From NCBI GenBank assembly GCA_018798825.1, contig CP076354.1, positions 1,815,001 through 1,879,000 on the forward strand: a stretch of 64,000 bases of DNA. The letters are read 5' to 3'. Each line of letters starts with the position of its first letter. The first letter of the stretch is position 1. Made by a program: the position numbers and the translations under genes. This DNA is from Ochrobactrum sp. BTU1. GTDB taxonomy: Bacteria > Pseudomonadota > Alphaproteobacteria > Rhizobiales > Rhizobiaceae. The notes below the pieces were generated by a model. It ran no database searches. It was given only the letters and a program-made list of their open reading frames with translations, and had not been told where the DNA came from. Of this stretch, positions 26,745-33,619 are shown in pieces.

Positions 26745-26843
26745 GAGCATTTCCTGCTTTGATTGGATCATTGAAAATGCTCGATCCGTTTGTTTTTACG
26801 CGCATCTTGCTCCGAAAACCGCGTCGCACTTTTCGGAATGCGC
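26745..26843. repeat. composite palindromic repeat upstream of the CHASE3 kinase
   Basis: A hairpin pairing AGCATTT with AAAATGCT (26745-26782) is followed by a family A copy (26800-26843, GCGCAT to ATGCGC). In the 443 bp gap 26732-27174, this element, the family D copy at 26996 and the hairpin at 27117 account for most of the sequence. Confidence 0.78.
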
Positions 26844-26995
26844 TTTAAGCTTTGGCCTCGCGTTTCACGCATCCCTATCTGGTCCGCACGTCAACGTTTT
26901 GAAGCTGCAAACCAGCGCCAGAGAGCGTGAACGTTCTCTGGCGCTGGTATAGTTAACAAATATTAGTAAAGCGAAATCTTCAAGTCGATAAAGCC

Positions 26996-27100
26996 TACAG
27001 CATAATTCCTTAAACTTGAATCAGTTTAAGGTAAAATTATGCTGTAAATATAGGTGTTAGAGCGACCTTTGTGCGCCCAAGAGGGCGCACGGCGCTCTAG
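26996..27100. repeat. 105 bp palindromic repeat, family D (Bru-RS-like)
   Basis: Two joined hairpins: one built on TTAAACTTGAATCAGTTTAA with arms ACAGCATAAT/ATTATGCTGT, the other AGAGCGACC...GGCGCTCT around GTGCGCCC/GGGCGCAC. The size equals that reported for the Brucella Bru-RS palindromes. Sister copies: 30825, 43478 (inverted) and 57551 (inverted). Confidence 0.88.
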
Positions 27101-27116
27101 TGGCCGTTTTTAGTTC

Positions 27117-27157
27117 CAACATTTGCTCAGCGCATGAGCCGCAGGAGGCAAATGTTG
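27117..27157 (-). terminator. hairpin downstream of ecfG
   Basis: 10 bp stem CAACATTTGC/GCAAATGTTG with a 21 nt loop, 17 bp after the ecfG stop. It lacks a T-tract on the minus strand, so it is a weak terminator or an mRNA 3' stabilising structure. Confidence 0.4.
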
Positions 27158-27174
27158 AAGTCAGACGACGACTG

Positions 27175-27747
27175 TCAGGCAAAACTTCTCAAAGTTACGC
27201 GAGAGGAATCGGCATCCGGACCATAATCGCCATCGCCTTCGATCTTCAAAATCTCTTGCAGACGCGTACGGGCGCGGCTCACACGGCTCTTGATTGTGCC
27301 AACAGCACATCCGCAGATCTCTGCCGCTTCCTCATAGGCAAAGCCCGATGCACCAATCAGAATAATGGCTTCGCGCTGGTCATCCGGCAACTGTTCAAGA
27401 GCTGCCTTGAAATCCTGCAGATCTAGCGTGCCATATTGGGAAGGATGCACTGCAAGCTGTTCGCTGAAGATACCATCCGTATCTTGCACTTCGCGACCAC
27501 GCTTACGCATCTGCGTGTAGAATTCATTGCGCAGAATTGTAAACAGCCAAGCCTTCATGTTGGTGCCCAACTCGAAAGAATCCTGCTTGGCCCAGGCTTT
27601 CATGATTGTGTCCTGAACGAGATCGTCGGCGCGGTCATGCTTACCGATCAACGATACTGCAAACGCGCGCAAGCTAGGCAAGGACGCGAGCAGTTCGCGC
27701 TTGAACTGCGCCAACTCCTCAGCCGACGGAACCAGTGTTCTGCTCAC
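27175..27747 (-). CDS. ecfG: general stress response sigma factor EcfG (RpoE1)
   Basis: 190 residues from GTG 27747, which follows AGGAGAG. Sigma region 2 (SLIGKHDRADDLVQDTIMKAW, NMKAWLFTILRNEFYTQMRK) and region 4 (LEQLPDDQREAIILIGASGFAYEEAAEICGCAVGTIKSRVSRAR) are complete. EcfG factors read GGAAC-N16/17-CGTT promoters and are held inactive by NepR until phosphorylated PhyR binds NepR. The gene overlaps nepR by 29 nt, which should couple their translation. An in-frame TTG at 27765 lacks a ribosome site. Confidence 0.92.
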   Translation of the reverse strand: MSRTLVPSAEELAQFKRELLASLPSLRAFAVSLIGKHDRADDLVQDTIMKAWAKQDSFELGTNMKAWLFTILRNEFYTQMRKRGREVQDTDGIFSEQLAVHPSQYGTLDLQDFKAALEQLPDDQREAIILIGASGFAYEEAAEICGCAVGTIKSRVSRARTRLQEILKIEGDGDYGPDADSSRVTLRSFA

Positions 27748-27946
27748 GCATACTCTCCTGTTCAACCTGATCGAGTTTTTCCAGCAAATCCAGAAAACGA
27801 TCCGGAATGGTCTCGTCCTGTATCGAAGTATAAAGCGCTTTTAGTTTGAGACCCACTTCGCAGTTCGGACCCAAAATGTCCTTCCGGACGCGCCCGTTAA
27901 GCCGTAACCCGGCCCCGTTCGCATGAAGGTTTTTCTTTTCAGTCAT
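27719..27946 (-). CDS. nepR: anti-sigma factor NepR
   Basis: 75 residues. The conserved NepR core is present: a hydrophobic segment LKLKALYTSIQDE, then IPDRFLDLLEKLDQVE. It binds EcfG and blocks it; the sigma-like domain of phosphorylated PhyR captures NepR and frees EcfG. The tail beyond the core is short. It is the first gene of nepR-ecfG, overlapping ecfG by 29 nt and divergent from phyR, the standard alphaproteobacterial arrangement. Minus-strand GGAAC boxes occur in the intergenic region, but without a perfect CGTT partner. Confidence 0.9.
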   Translation of the reverse strand: MTEKKNLHANGAGLRLNGRVRKDILGPNCEVGLKLKALYTSIQDETIPDRFLDLLEKLDQVEQESMREQNTGSVG

Positions 27947-28054
27947 CTCTAATTAAATCCAGGCATCAAGCCATGTTCCACTGTTACCAAGCCCCTGCTC
28001 GACAGCCTAAATGCACCCGATCTCAAAAAGTTCCCTAATTTATCGCATCTGCAT

Positions 28055-28079
28055 GGAACTTTTTTAAATCCGTGGCGTT
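28055..28079 (+). promoter_or_regulatory. EcfG-type promoter of phyR
   Basis: Perfect GGAAC (28055-28059)-N16-CGTT (28076-28079), 105 bp before the phyR start. This implies positive feedback of EcfG on phyR. Confidence 0.75.
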
Positions 28080-28183
28080 TTGAGTACCATAATGCCGCGC
28101 TCTATAACATTCTCCAGAAACTTTCGGGTTTCAGCGGTGTATGTAGAAAAACAAGAATTGCGGCAGTGAGGAGTCTCAGAATC

Positions 28184-28978
28184 ATGACGTTATCGACGCG
28201 TATTGCGCCGCACCTTCCCTATCTTCGCCGTTTTTCGCGCGCCCTCACCGGGTCGCAGGCTTCGGGTGATGCATATGTAGCAGCCACATTGGAAGCCCTG
28301 ATCGCAGATATAAGCATTTTCCCGCAAGCCTCCGCGGACCGGATCGCGCTTTATCGACTTTTCTGCAATCTTTACAAAACGGCCTCTGTTCAAATTCCGG
28401 AACCCGCTTCCGAGTTTGCATGGGAAAAACAGGCAGCGCGCAATCTCTCACATATTGCCCCCTTGCCGCGACAGGCATTTCTCCTCGTCGCAGTCGAAGG
28501 TTTCAACGATCGTGAAGCAGCCGAAATTCTTGAACTCGAAGATGGTGAGTTCGGGCGAATTCTTGCAGCAGCTTCCACCGAAATCTCGAAGCAGGTTGCA
28601 ACCCGCATCATGATTATCGAAGACGAGCCGCTCATCGCCATGGATATCGAGCAGATGGTGGAGAGCCTCGGCCATGAGGTCGTGGGTATTGCACGCACCA
28701 AAGATGAAGCGCTTGAGCTTTATCGCAAAGAAAAGCCGCGCATGGTCCTCGCCGACATCCAGCTTGCCGATGGCAGTTCGGGTATCGATGCAGTCAACGA
28801 AATTTTGCAGGACGATACCGTTCCCGTGATCTTCATCACGGCCTTCCCCGAACGCCTCCTGACGGGAGAACGACCAGAGCCGACGTTCCTGGTGACGAAG
28901 CCATTTAACCCGGACATGGTCAAAGCGCTCATAAGCCAGGCTCTGTTCTTTGAGGAAGCTGCGCAGGTTGCTGCGTAA
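28184..28978 (+). CDS. phyR: response regulator PhyR (anti-anti-sigma factor)
   Basis: 264 residues from ATG 28184 with GAGGAG 9 nt upstream; a GTG at 28166 is in frame. The N-terminal sigma-like domain (about 1-135) mimics EcfG regions 2 and 4 and binds NepR. The C-terminal receiver (about 140-262) has acidic pocket Glu146-Asp147, phospho-acceptor Asp191 (MVLADIQL), Thr219 and Lys239 (FLVTKPF). Divergent from nepR-ecfG and preceded by a perfect EcfG promoter. It is the hub of the general stress response. Confidence 0.93.
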   Translation: MTLSTRIAPHLPYLRRFSRALTGSQASGDAYVAATLEALIADISIFPQASADRIALYRLFCNLYKTASVQIPEPASEFAWEKQAARNLSHIAPLPRQAFLLVAVEGFNDREAAEILELEDGEFGRILAAASTEISKQVATRIMIIEDEPLIAMDIEQMVESLGHEVVGIARTKDEALELYRKEKPRMVLADIQLADGSSGIDAVNEILQDDTVPVIFITAFPERLLTGERPEPTFLVTKPFNPDMVKALISQALFFEEAAQVAA

Positions 28979-29184
28979 AGTTTCTGCACATAGAGCGACC
29001 TTTGTGCTGTAGCCGGTAAGTTAGCCCCCCCTGTAAAGATCCGCTCTTTTCAGGGGGATTGGCTTTAAAGCGCATAGCGAAAGACCTGAATTCGCTTTCT
29101 CATAGCTGCGCACGAGGCAAATAACCATCCGTTTGAAAAAGCGTGATTTTTTTGGGGGCGGGACCTGTAAATTGTCTATTTCGA

Positions 29185-29210
29185 GGAACCAAAAGCATAG
29201 ATCGAACGTT
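29185..29210 (+). promoter_or_regulatory. EcfG-type promoter of the DUF1328 gene
   Basis: Perfect GGAAC (29185-29189)-N17-CGTT (29207-29210), 31 bp before the start codon, so the leader is only about 24 nt. Confidence 0.78.
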
Positions 29211-29241
29211 TCTCTTTCAATCAGTGAAGAGGAGATTCAAA

Positions 29242-29406
29242 ATGCTTTATTACGCTCTCGTTTTTCTCGTCGTAGCTCTGGTAGCAGGTGCTCTGGGCTT
29301 CGGTGGTATCGCCGGTGCTTCAGCAGGTATCGCCCAGATTCTGTTCTTCGTATTCCTTGCCCTGTTGGTCGTATCTCTGATCGCTTCGGCTATTCGCAAG
29401 GCGTAA
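29242..29406 (+). CDS. DUF1328 family small membrane protein (YtjA-like)
   Basis: 54 residues and almost wholly hydrophobic: two helices ([20 protein letters not shown], then [22 protein letters not shown]) around a GGIAGASAG turn. This is the DUF1328/YtjA family. The ribosome site GAAGAGGAG (29226-29234) is strong. Its perfect EcfG promoter makes it a general-stress gene; members of this family are often among the most stress-induced small proteins in alphaproteobacteria. Molecular function unknown. A 13 bp stem hairpin follows the gene. Confidence 0.85.
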   Translation: MLYYALVFLVVALVAGALGFGGIAGASAGIAQILFFVFLALLVVSLIASAIRKA

Positions 29407-29467
29407 TAGACAGAAATCTGCTTACAGGCGGGGGGCGCTATATCGCCTTCCATAAGCCCAAAGAACC

Positions 29468-29512
29468 ATCGCGCCGTTGTATGGCCTCAAACAACGGCGC
29501 GATTATTGGTTT
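29468..29512 (+). terminator. terminator-like hairpin after the DUF1328 gene
   Basis: 13 bp stem ATCGCGCCGTTGT/ACAACGGCGCGAT (29468-29480 with 29491-29503), then TATTGGTTTT. Confidence 0.75.
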
Positions 29513-29655
29513 TCATAACAAATCAAAACCTTTGAGTCCTATGACAGTCAGCATCCATCCAAACACAATGCCGAGTGTCGTTCATTTTTCCAGTACCAGC
29601 TTTTATAAATCACCAGTCAATTTTGATTCTAAAACGGGCGGCAGTTGAGGCATTC

Positions 29656-30663
29656 ATGGCAGCATCACACCAATCCCTCAAAGACACAGAGCCCGATGCT
29701 TCACGTTTGCGCGCACTGCTGAGAGCTGTCCGTAACAGCAATGTTTGCGTTCTGTATCAGACGCCCGACCTTTTCTATGCCTGGGGTGAAAATATTCCAT
29801 CCTACTGGCAGGAAAAATGGAGAGTTGGCGGTCAGGATTGCGATTTCATTTTCTCAACCTCCATGTCCCGGCTCGATCACGCCAAACGCACAGCGTTGGA
29901 AAGTGGAACCGCACAGAATGTCGAGCTCGCCATCAACGACGGCGACAAGCTGCGCTGGATAGAATTTCACATCGACTGCGATCGTGATTCTGAGGGCAAT
30001 GTGCTCGGTCTTGTTACGACCGCACTTGAGATCAGCGAAATGAAACGCCGTGAGCAGGTGTTAAAAACACTGCTCCGCGAAGTCAGTCACCGCTCCAAGA
30101 ATCTGCTCGCCATCGTGCAAAGCATTGCGAGCCAGACCGCTCGCTTCACCGATTCTGTTGATGATTTCCTTCTCAAGTTTCGCGGCCGCATACAGTCCCT
30201 CTCCTATTCACAGGACCTGGTGACGGATTCCAATTGGCACGGAGCGTTGTTTCTCGACCTCGTTCATTCGCAGATCGAGAAATATATCGACATCAATGAT
30301 GACCGCCTGACTGTCGAAAGTGATAATCCCTATCTCTTCCCGGGCGCGGCTTTGCATGTCGGCTTGGCGCTGCATGAACTGATTATCAATGCGACCTCTT
30401 TTGGCGGCCTCTCTATCCCTTACGGTCGCGTGGTGATTTCTGCAAAAATCCACCGCTCCGAAAAAGGCGATGAAGAACTCGTCATCCATTGGGAAGAAAC
30501 CAATCCGGCCATGCCAGAGGTTTATAATCATGACCCGCGCTTTGGCAGTGCAGTCCTGCAACGGATCGTGCCAGCAGCAGTCGGCGGCAAGGCAGATTAC
30601 CGCGTTGATGGCGCAGGTGCCGTCTATTCCCTGACAGTGCCGGCCGAACAGTTCGATTCCTGA
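29656..30663 (+). CDS. cytosolic HWE-type sensor histidine kinase with N-terminal PAS-like domain
   Basis: 335 residues from ATG 29656 with TTGAGG upstream. A PAS-like region (about 20-130, ending LGLVTTALEISEMKRRE) leads to the phospho-acceptor His145 (LREVSHRSKNLLAIVQSIASQTAR). The HWE marks follow: His240 in LALHELIINATSFGGLS and Trp279-Glu280 in VIHWEETN. There is no membrane segment. The N-box region is less conserved than usual (INATSFGGLS rather than the common NAAKYGALS), so activity may be modified. Its place beside phyR suggests it feeds the general stress response. Confidence 0.83.
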   Translation: MAASHQSLKDTEPDASRLRALLRAVRNSNVCVLYQTPDLFYAWGENIPSYWQEKWRVGGQDCDFIFSTSMSRLDHAKRTALESGTAQNVELAINDGDKLRWIEFHIDCDRDSEGNVLGLVTTALEISEMKRREQVLKTLLREVSHRSKNLLAIVQSIASQTARFTDSVDDFLLKFRGRIQSLSYSQDLVTDSNWHGALFLDLVHSQIEKYIDINDDRLTVESDNPYLFPGAALHVGLALHELIINATSFGGLSIPYGRVVISAKIHRSEKGDEELVIHWEETNPAMPEVYNHDPRFGSAVLQRIVPAAVGGKADYRVDGAGAVYSLTVPAEQFDS

Positions 30664-30755
30664 ACTGCATATTTTAAACATCAATTATACCAAGGCGGCT
30701 CAAGATGCTGAGGCATCACGCGCGGAACAAGTGCAGTTGCCACTTGAGCTCGAAC

Positions 30756-30787
30756 AAAACTCCATGAGTCATACTCGTGGAGTTTTT
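30756..30787 (+). terminator. Rho-independent terminator after the HWE kinase
   Basis: 14 bp stem AAAACTCCATGAGT/ACTCGTGGAGTTTT with one G-U pair and a 3 nt loop, then TTTTT. Confidence 0.85.
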
Positions 30788-30824
30788 GCATTAACGCGCC
30801 TACCGGAAAGGGTTAAACGCGCTC

Positions 30825-30927
30825 TACGGCATAATTCCTTAAACTTGCATCAGTTTAAGGAATTATGCCGTAAATATAGAGTGTTAGAGCGACCTTTATG
30901 CACCCAAGAGGGCGCATGGCGCTCTAA
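30825..30927. repeat. 103 bp palindromic repeat, family D (Bru-RS-like)
   Basis: First hairpin pairs GGCATAATTCCTTAAACT with AGTTTAAGGAATTATGCC exactly (18 bp). The second pairs AGAGCGACC with the GGCGCTCT end around ATGCACCC/GGGCGCAT. The left end of the gap 30664-31132 holds this repeat and the kinase terminator; the right end holds the small RNA gene. Confidence 0.9.
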
Positions 30928-30935
30928 AGCTGGAT

Positions 30936-31100
30936 AAAAGAAAAGCCGTTATGGTCCTCACCACAACGGCTTTTCTTTGAATATGCGGAACGCCAGCTGC
31001 ATAAACGGGGGCGTCTGCGCGGCATTCTCGCTGCCCACTTCATACGGGGAGATTGAAGCGGGCGATGAAGACCACTTGCGGGGCGGGTTGTGGTCTTCAT
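30936..31100 (-). ncRNA. EcfG-dependent small RNA candidate (GsrN-like)
   Basis: About 165 nt on the minus strand. A perfect EcfG promoter (31131-31107) predicts a 5' end near 31100. The transcript would begin with an 11 bp hairpin (ATGAAGACCAC at 31100-31090 with GTGGTCTTCAT at 31075-31065) and a 14 nt loop containing CCCGCCCCGC. A second small hairpin (31058-31038) exposes CTCCCCG, and an unpaired CCCCC lies at 31011-31007. A terminator stem follows at 30974-30941. No open frame with a ribosome site is evident. In Caulobacter the sigma-T-dependent RNA GsrN has a 5' hairpin with a C-rich loop that binds target mRNAs; this looks like the Brucellaceae counterpart, but homology is inferred from form and control only. 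Confidence 0.65.
30941..30974. terminator. terminator of the small RNA (bidirectional)
   Basis: Stem AAAAGCCGTT/AACGGCTTTT (30941-30950 with 30965-30974). On the minus strand it is followed by CTTTTAT, and on the plus strand by CTTTG. Confidence 0.82.
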
Positions 31101-31106
31101 ATGCAA

Positions 31107-31131
31107 AACGCCGATGAGCGATTTTAGTTCC
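31107..31131 (-). promoter_or_regulatory. EcfG-type promoter of the small RNA
   Basis: On the minus strand GGAAC (31131-31127)-N16-CGTT (31110-31107), a perfect consensus match lying directly after the mur stop codon. No protein gene lies downstream before the terminator at 30974. Confidence 0.75.
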
Positions 31132-31132
31132 G

Positions 31133-31558
31133 TTAGGATTTTATTTTTTTACAATAAAGTTCGAGACGGTGATGAACGATCTCATAACCGAGCGTGCGGG
31201 CGATCTCTTCCTGCAGTTTTTCGATCTTGTCGGAGCGAAATTCGACGACCTCGCCACTGTCCATATCGATGATATGGTCATGATGGGCGCCACTCGCCTG
31301 TTCAAAGCGCGACGGCCCGCCAGCAAAAGCATGACGATGAATTGCGCCGCGCTCTTCCAGCAGCTTCATTGTCCGATAGACAGTCGAAAGCGAAATGCTG
31401 GTATCGATCTCGACCGCGCGCCGAAAAATCTCAAGCGCATCCGGATGGTCTTCCGTTTCGGTCAAAATATTGAGAATGATGCGGCGTGGCCGTGTAATTC
31501 GGACCCCAGCCTGCCGCAGCTCATACTCATAATCGGGTTTTTTGTGCGATTCACTCAT
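31133..31558 (-). CDS. mur: Fur-family regulator, probable Mur (manganese uptake regulator)
   Basis: 141 residues from ATG 31558. The winged helix ([56 protein letters not shown]) and the metal-binding His-rich HHDH motif (92-95) are intact. The CxxC structural zinc motifs of many Fur proteins are absent; only Cys136 is present. This fits the Mur branch of Rhizobiales, which answers to manganese. In Brucella the mur gene lies beside the phyR/ecfG locus, as here. A 26 bp palindrome 25 bp upstream suggests autoregulation. Confidence 0.82.
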   Translation of the reverse strand: MSESHKKPDYEYELRQAGVRITRPRRIILNILTETEDHPDALEIFRRAVEIDTSISLSTVYRTMKLLEERGAIHRHAFAGGPSRFEQASGAHHDHIIDMDSGEVVEFRSDKIEKLQEEIARTLGYEIVHHRLELYCKKIKS

Positions 31559-31582
31559 AGCGCGATTATGCACCTCCCGAGC

Positions 31583-31608
31583 GCCAGTTGCAAATTTTCG
31601 CAACTGGC
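31583..31608. promoter_or_regulatory. 26 bp palindrome upstream of mur
   Basis: GCCAGTTGC (31583-31591), 8 bp centre, GCAACTGGC (31600-31608). The inner TTGCAAATTTTCGCAA resembles Fur/Mur/Zur-type operators of alphaproteobacteria. It lies 25 bp before the start codon and is likely an autoregulatory site. Confidence 0.55.
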
Positions 31609-31672
31609 ATTGGAACATCTCCCCAGACCATTTATCGCTCACGCCTGCTGAGGAACCCTTTTCATCGTGTAA

Positions 31673-31930
31673 TCACAGATAGACAAGGGGCGAAAAGCTT
31701 AGAACCAGCCCTAGGAAAGCAACAGAGCTGCGCCAGTAAAACAGGCCCCAAAGACCAAAAAGGATCCCTACCGGCGCCGTATAAACACAGAAAATGACGA
31801 GGTAGCCGTCGCTACCCACGCCGAAGAAGACAATGTAATAGAAAATGAATGCCGTCACGGCCCCAAAAATCAGGGATATGATCGCCGCGAAGCACCAATT
31901 CCGCTTTCTGACAGATTTCGATTGGTTCAT
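31673..31930 (-). CDS. small membrane protein, unknown function
   Basis: 85 residues. A basic N-terminus (MNQSKSVRKRNW) precedes about three hydrophobic helices (CFAAIISLIFGAVTAFIFYYIVFF, YLVIFCVYTAPVGILFGLWGLFYW, SVAFLGLVLSFSPLVYL), an aromatic-rich make-up expected of an inner membrane protein. AGGAA lies 10 nt before the ATG. No family is recognised. It stands alone between the LprI-like gene and mur. Confidence 0.5.
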   Translation of the reverse strand: MNQSKSVRKRNWCFAAIISLIFGAVTAFIFYYIVFFGVGSDGYLVIFCVYTAPVGILFGLWGLFYWRSSVAFLGLVLSFSPLVYL

Positions 31931-31999
31931 GCCCGGCCAGTTCCTCGATTAAGTTCCTGAGCAGAACATAACATAATGGCACGCCGGCAATATCAGCGG

Positions 32000-32671
32000 C
32001 TAAGGGGCACCCATCCGGAAATACGTGCCAGCCGCAGTGCCAAAGCCACCTGATGTTGTCTCATCGCAGAACGGTGTCGGAACATTGAGCGTGGCCCCGT
32101 CGAGACGCAACACCAGAGGGCCACCATCACCTTTGAATTCAGCCTCACTGGCTGATTTCTGCTCAAGCGCACCACTGAAGCTGCATACCCAGGTGCCGTT
32201 TGCCTGATCGGCAACATCAAGGCTCACGGTGAGCTTTCCAGATTGGTCCTTCTCGACATTAATGACGCCCCAGGCATTGCTCCATTTGCCTTCAAGCGAA
32301 GTGTTGTCGACAACCGACACCCAGTTCAGGAACTCTGCACGCATCTCTGTCCGGTCATGCAAGCCGGTCAGTCTGTTGTCCAGATTGGACAAATTGCTTT
32401 CAAATGCTTCAGACCGGGTCTTGATAAAGGCGGCCTGATCGTTGCGAAGCGCTGTCTTCAAGGCCGGGCTGGATCTCTCAAGCAGTGCAGAATAGGCCAG
32501 CGACATCGCGCGATCCGCTTCGGCAATATCCGGCTTAGAGCAAATTGCTTTTTCCGTTGCGCTCGAAGCTTTACCACAGTCGAACCCGGCCTGAGCCAGT
32601 GCCGGAACCTGCAAGGGTGCGTAAATTCCCAAAGCGGCGCTTAAGATAAAGGCGTATTTCGTAAGACGCAT
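32000..32671 (-). CDS. secreted LprI-type (DUF1311) protein
   Basis: 223 residues with a signal peptide (MRLTKYAFILSAALGIYAPLQ, cleavage after ALA near residue 27). The mature N-terminus has the lysozyme-inhibitor LprI domain pattern: FDCGKASSATEKAICSKPDIAEADRAMSLAYSALL, with paired cysteines. The C-terminal half (EGKWSNAWGVINVEKDQSGKLTVSLDV to ETTSGGFGTAAGTYFRM) resembles a beta-rich domain common after DUF1311. It is likely periplasmic. LprI proteins inhibit lysozyme in some bacteria, but that activity is not assured here. Confidence 0.75.
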   Translation of the reverse strand: MRLTKYAFILSAALGIYAPLQVPALAQAGFDCGKASSATEKAICSKPDIAEADRAMSLAYSALLERSSPALKTALRNDQAAFIKTRSEAFESNLSNLDNRLTGLHDRTEMRAEFLNWVSVVDNTSLEGKWSNAWGVINVEKDQSGKLTVSLDVADQANGTWVCSFSGALEQKSASEAEFKGDGGPLVLRLDGATLNVPTPFCDETTSGGFGTAAGTYFRMGAP

Positions 32672-32833
32672 TTTTTCACTCTCAGTATTCTAGCGGTTCG
32701 ACTTGTGTCGACCTGTCTTTAATCGGGAGTAGATTTGTCGCAAACATTATCAGTTACTTATTTCATTAAGCGACGTTGAGATGGAATGCTAGAGACATCA
32801 GGCATCTCAAAAAGTGCGCGTGCATGTTTGCCA

Positions 32834-32856
32834 CAAATTGACGTCATATCAATTTG
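32834..32856. promoter_or_regulatory. palindrome between the LprI-like gene and tRNA-Glu
   Basis: CAAATTGA-N7-TCAATTTG, an 8 bp perfect inverted repeat 163 bp upstream of the LprI-like start. No known regulator is matched. Confidence 0.3.
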
Positions 32857-32892
32857 CAAGTCGATCGATTTGATTGAGGTTGTTGAAATGGC

Positions 32893-32967
32893 TGGTACGC
32901 CCAAGGGGAATCGAACCCCTGTTTGCGCCGTGAGAGGGCGCCGTCCTAACCGCTAGACGATGGGCGC
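32893..32967 (-). tRNA. tRNA-Glu (anticodon CTC)
   Basis: 75 nt with encoded CCA. Acceptor arms GCGCCCA/TGGGCGT (the first pair is G-U), D-arm GTCTAGCGGTTAGGAC, anticodon stem GCGCC/GGCGC with loop CTCTCAC (anticodon CTC at 34-36), T-arm GGGGTTCGATTCCCC. It reads GAG codons. Confidence 0.93.
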
Positions 32968-33040
32968 GGAGCAAAAGCTACTGCCGATATAAGCCTGAAA
33001 AGGCCCGAGTGCAATCAAGAGCACAATAATATGATAAAAT

Positions 33041-33065
33041 TGGAAAAGGCGGCATCGCTGCCGCC
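33041..33065 (-). terminator. Rho-independent terminator of the 160-residue membrane protein gene
   Basis: On the minus strand, stem GGCGGC/GCCGCC (33065-33060 with 33053-33048), then TTTTCCAATTTT. Confidence 0.75.
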
Positions 33066-33079
33066 CTCAAACTCATCGA

Positions 33080-33562
33080 TTACTCGACATTGCCGAGTTT
33101 AATACGGCCAACGATGCGAGATTCGCGATAGTCGTAAACGATAATTTCCGTGCCGCCATCCGGCAACAATGTTTCCAGCGAAAGCTGCTGACCAGAAAGG
33201 CTCTGTGACAACAGGCGTGTGCCCGGTGCAAGTTCGATCTGCGATTCGATCAACTTGACTGGTTCCGGCTGAGGGGGTGCAATTGCAGCCTGTCCTGGAA
33301 TGTCGGAACGGGCAGCTTCGGTCTCTGTTGCGTCCGGAGCACGATTGATCTTGTAGACAACTGCGACAAGCACAGCCATAAGACCAATCAACATAACACC
33401 GATGGAAACCGCAAGCAGACGGATCATCTTGCGACGGACTTTCTCCATCGCTGGATCAAGCGGGGGTTCCGGCTGTTGCTCTTCCGGATAATAGCCCTGC
33501 TGATAGTCCTGATATCCGGAATCCTGCTGATTCTGATATCGGGGATAGTGTGGATCCTGCAT
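33080..33562 (-). CDS. conserved single-pass membrane protein, unknown function
   Basis: 160 residues from ATG 33562 (GGAG 7 nt upstream). The N-terminal 35 residues are rich in Gln, Tyr and Pro (QDPHYPRYQNQQDSGYQ). One membrane helix follows (LLAVSIGVMLIGLMAVLVAVVY), then a periplasmic part ending YDYRESRIVGRIKLG. The layout suggests a membrane-anchored protein with a small periplasmic domain. No family is recognised. It is divergent from the RluD-type gene with very little spacing. Confidence 0.7.
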   Translation of the reverse strand: MQDPHYPRYQNQQDSGYQDYQQGYYPEEQQPEPPLDPAMEKVRRKMIRLLAVSIGVMLIGLMAVLVAVVYKINRAPDATETEAARSDIPGQAAIAPPQPEPVKLIESQIELAPGTRLLSQSLSGQQLSLETLLPDGGTEIIVYDYRESRIVGRIKLGNVE

Positions 33563-33619
33563 TAAATGACTCCGGTTCATGCACCCGCGTGGGCGCGTGA
33601 TAACGAAGGGAAGAGACAA

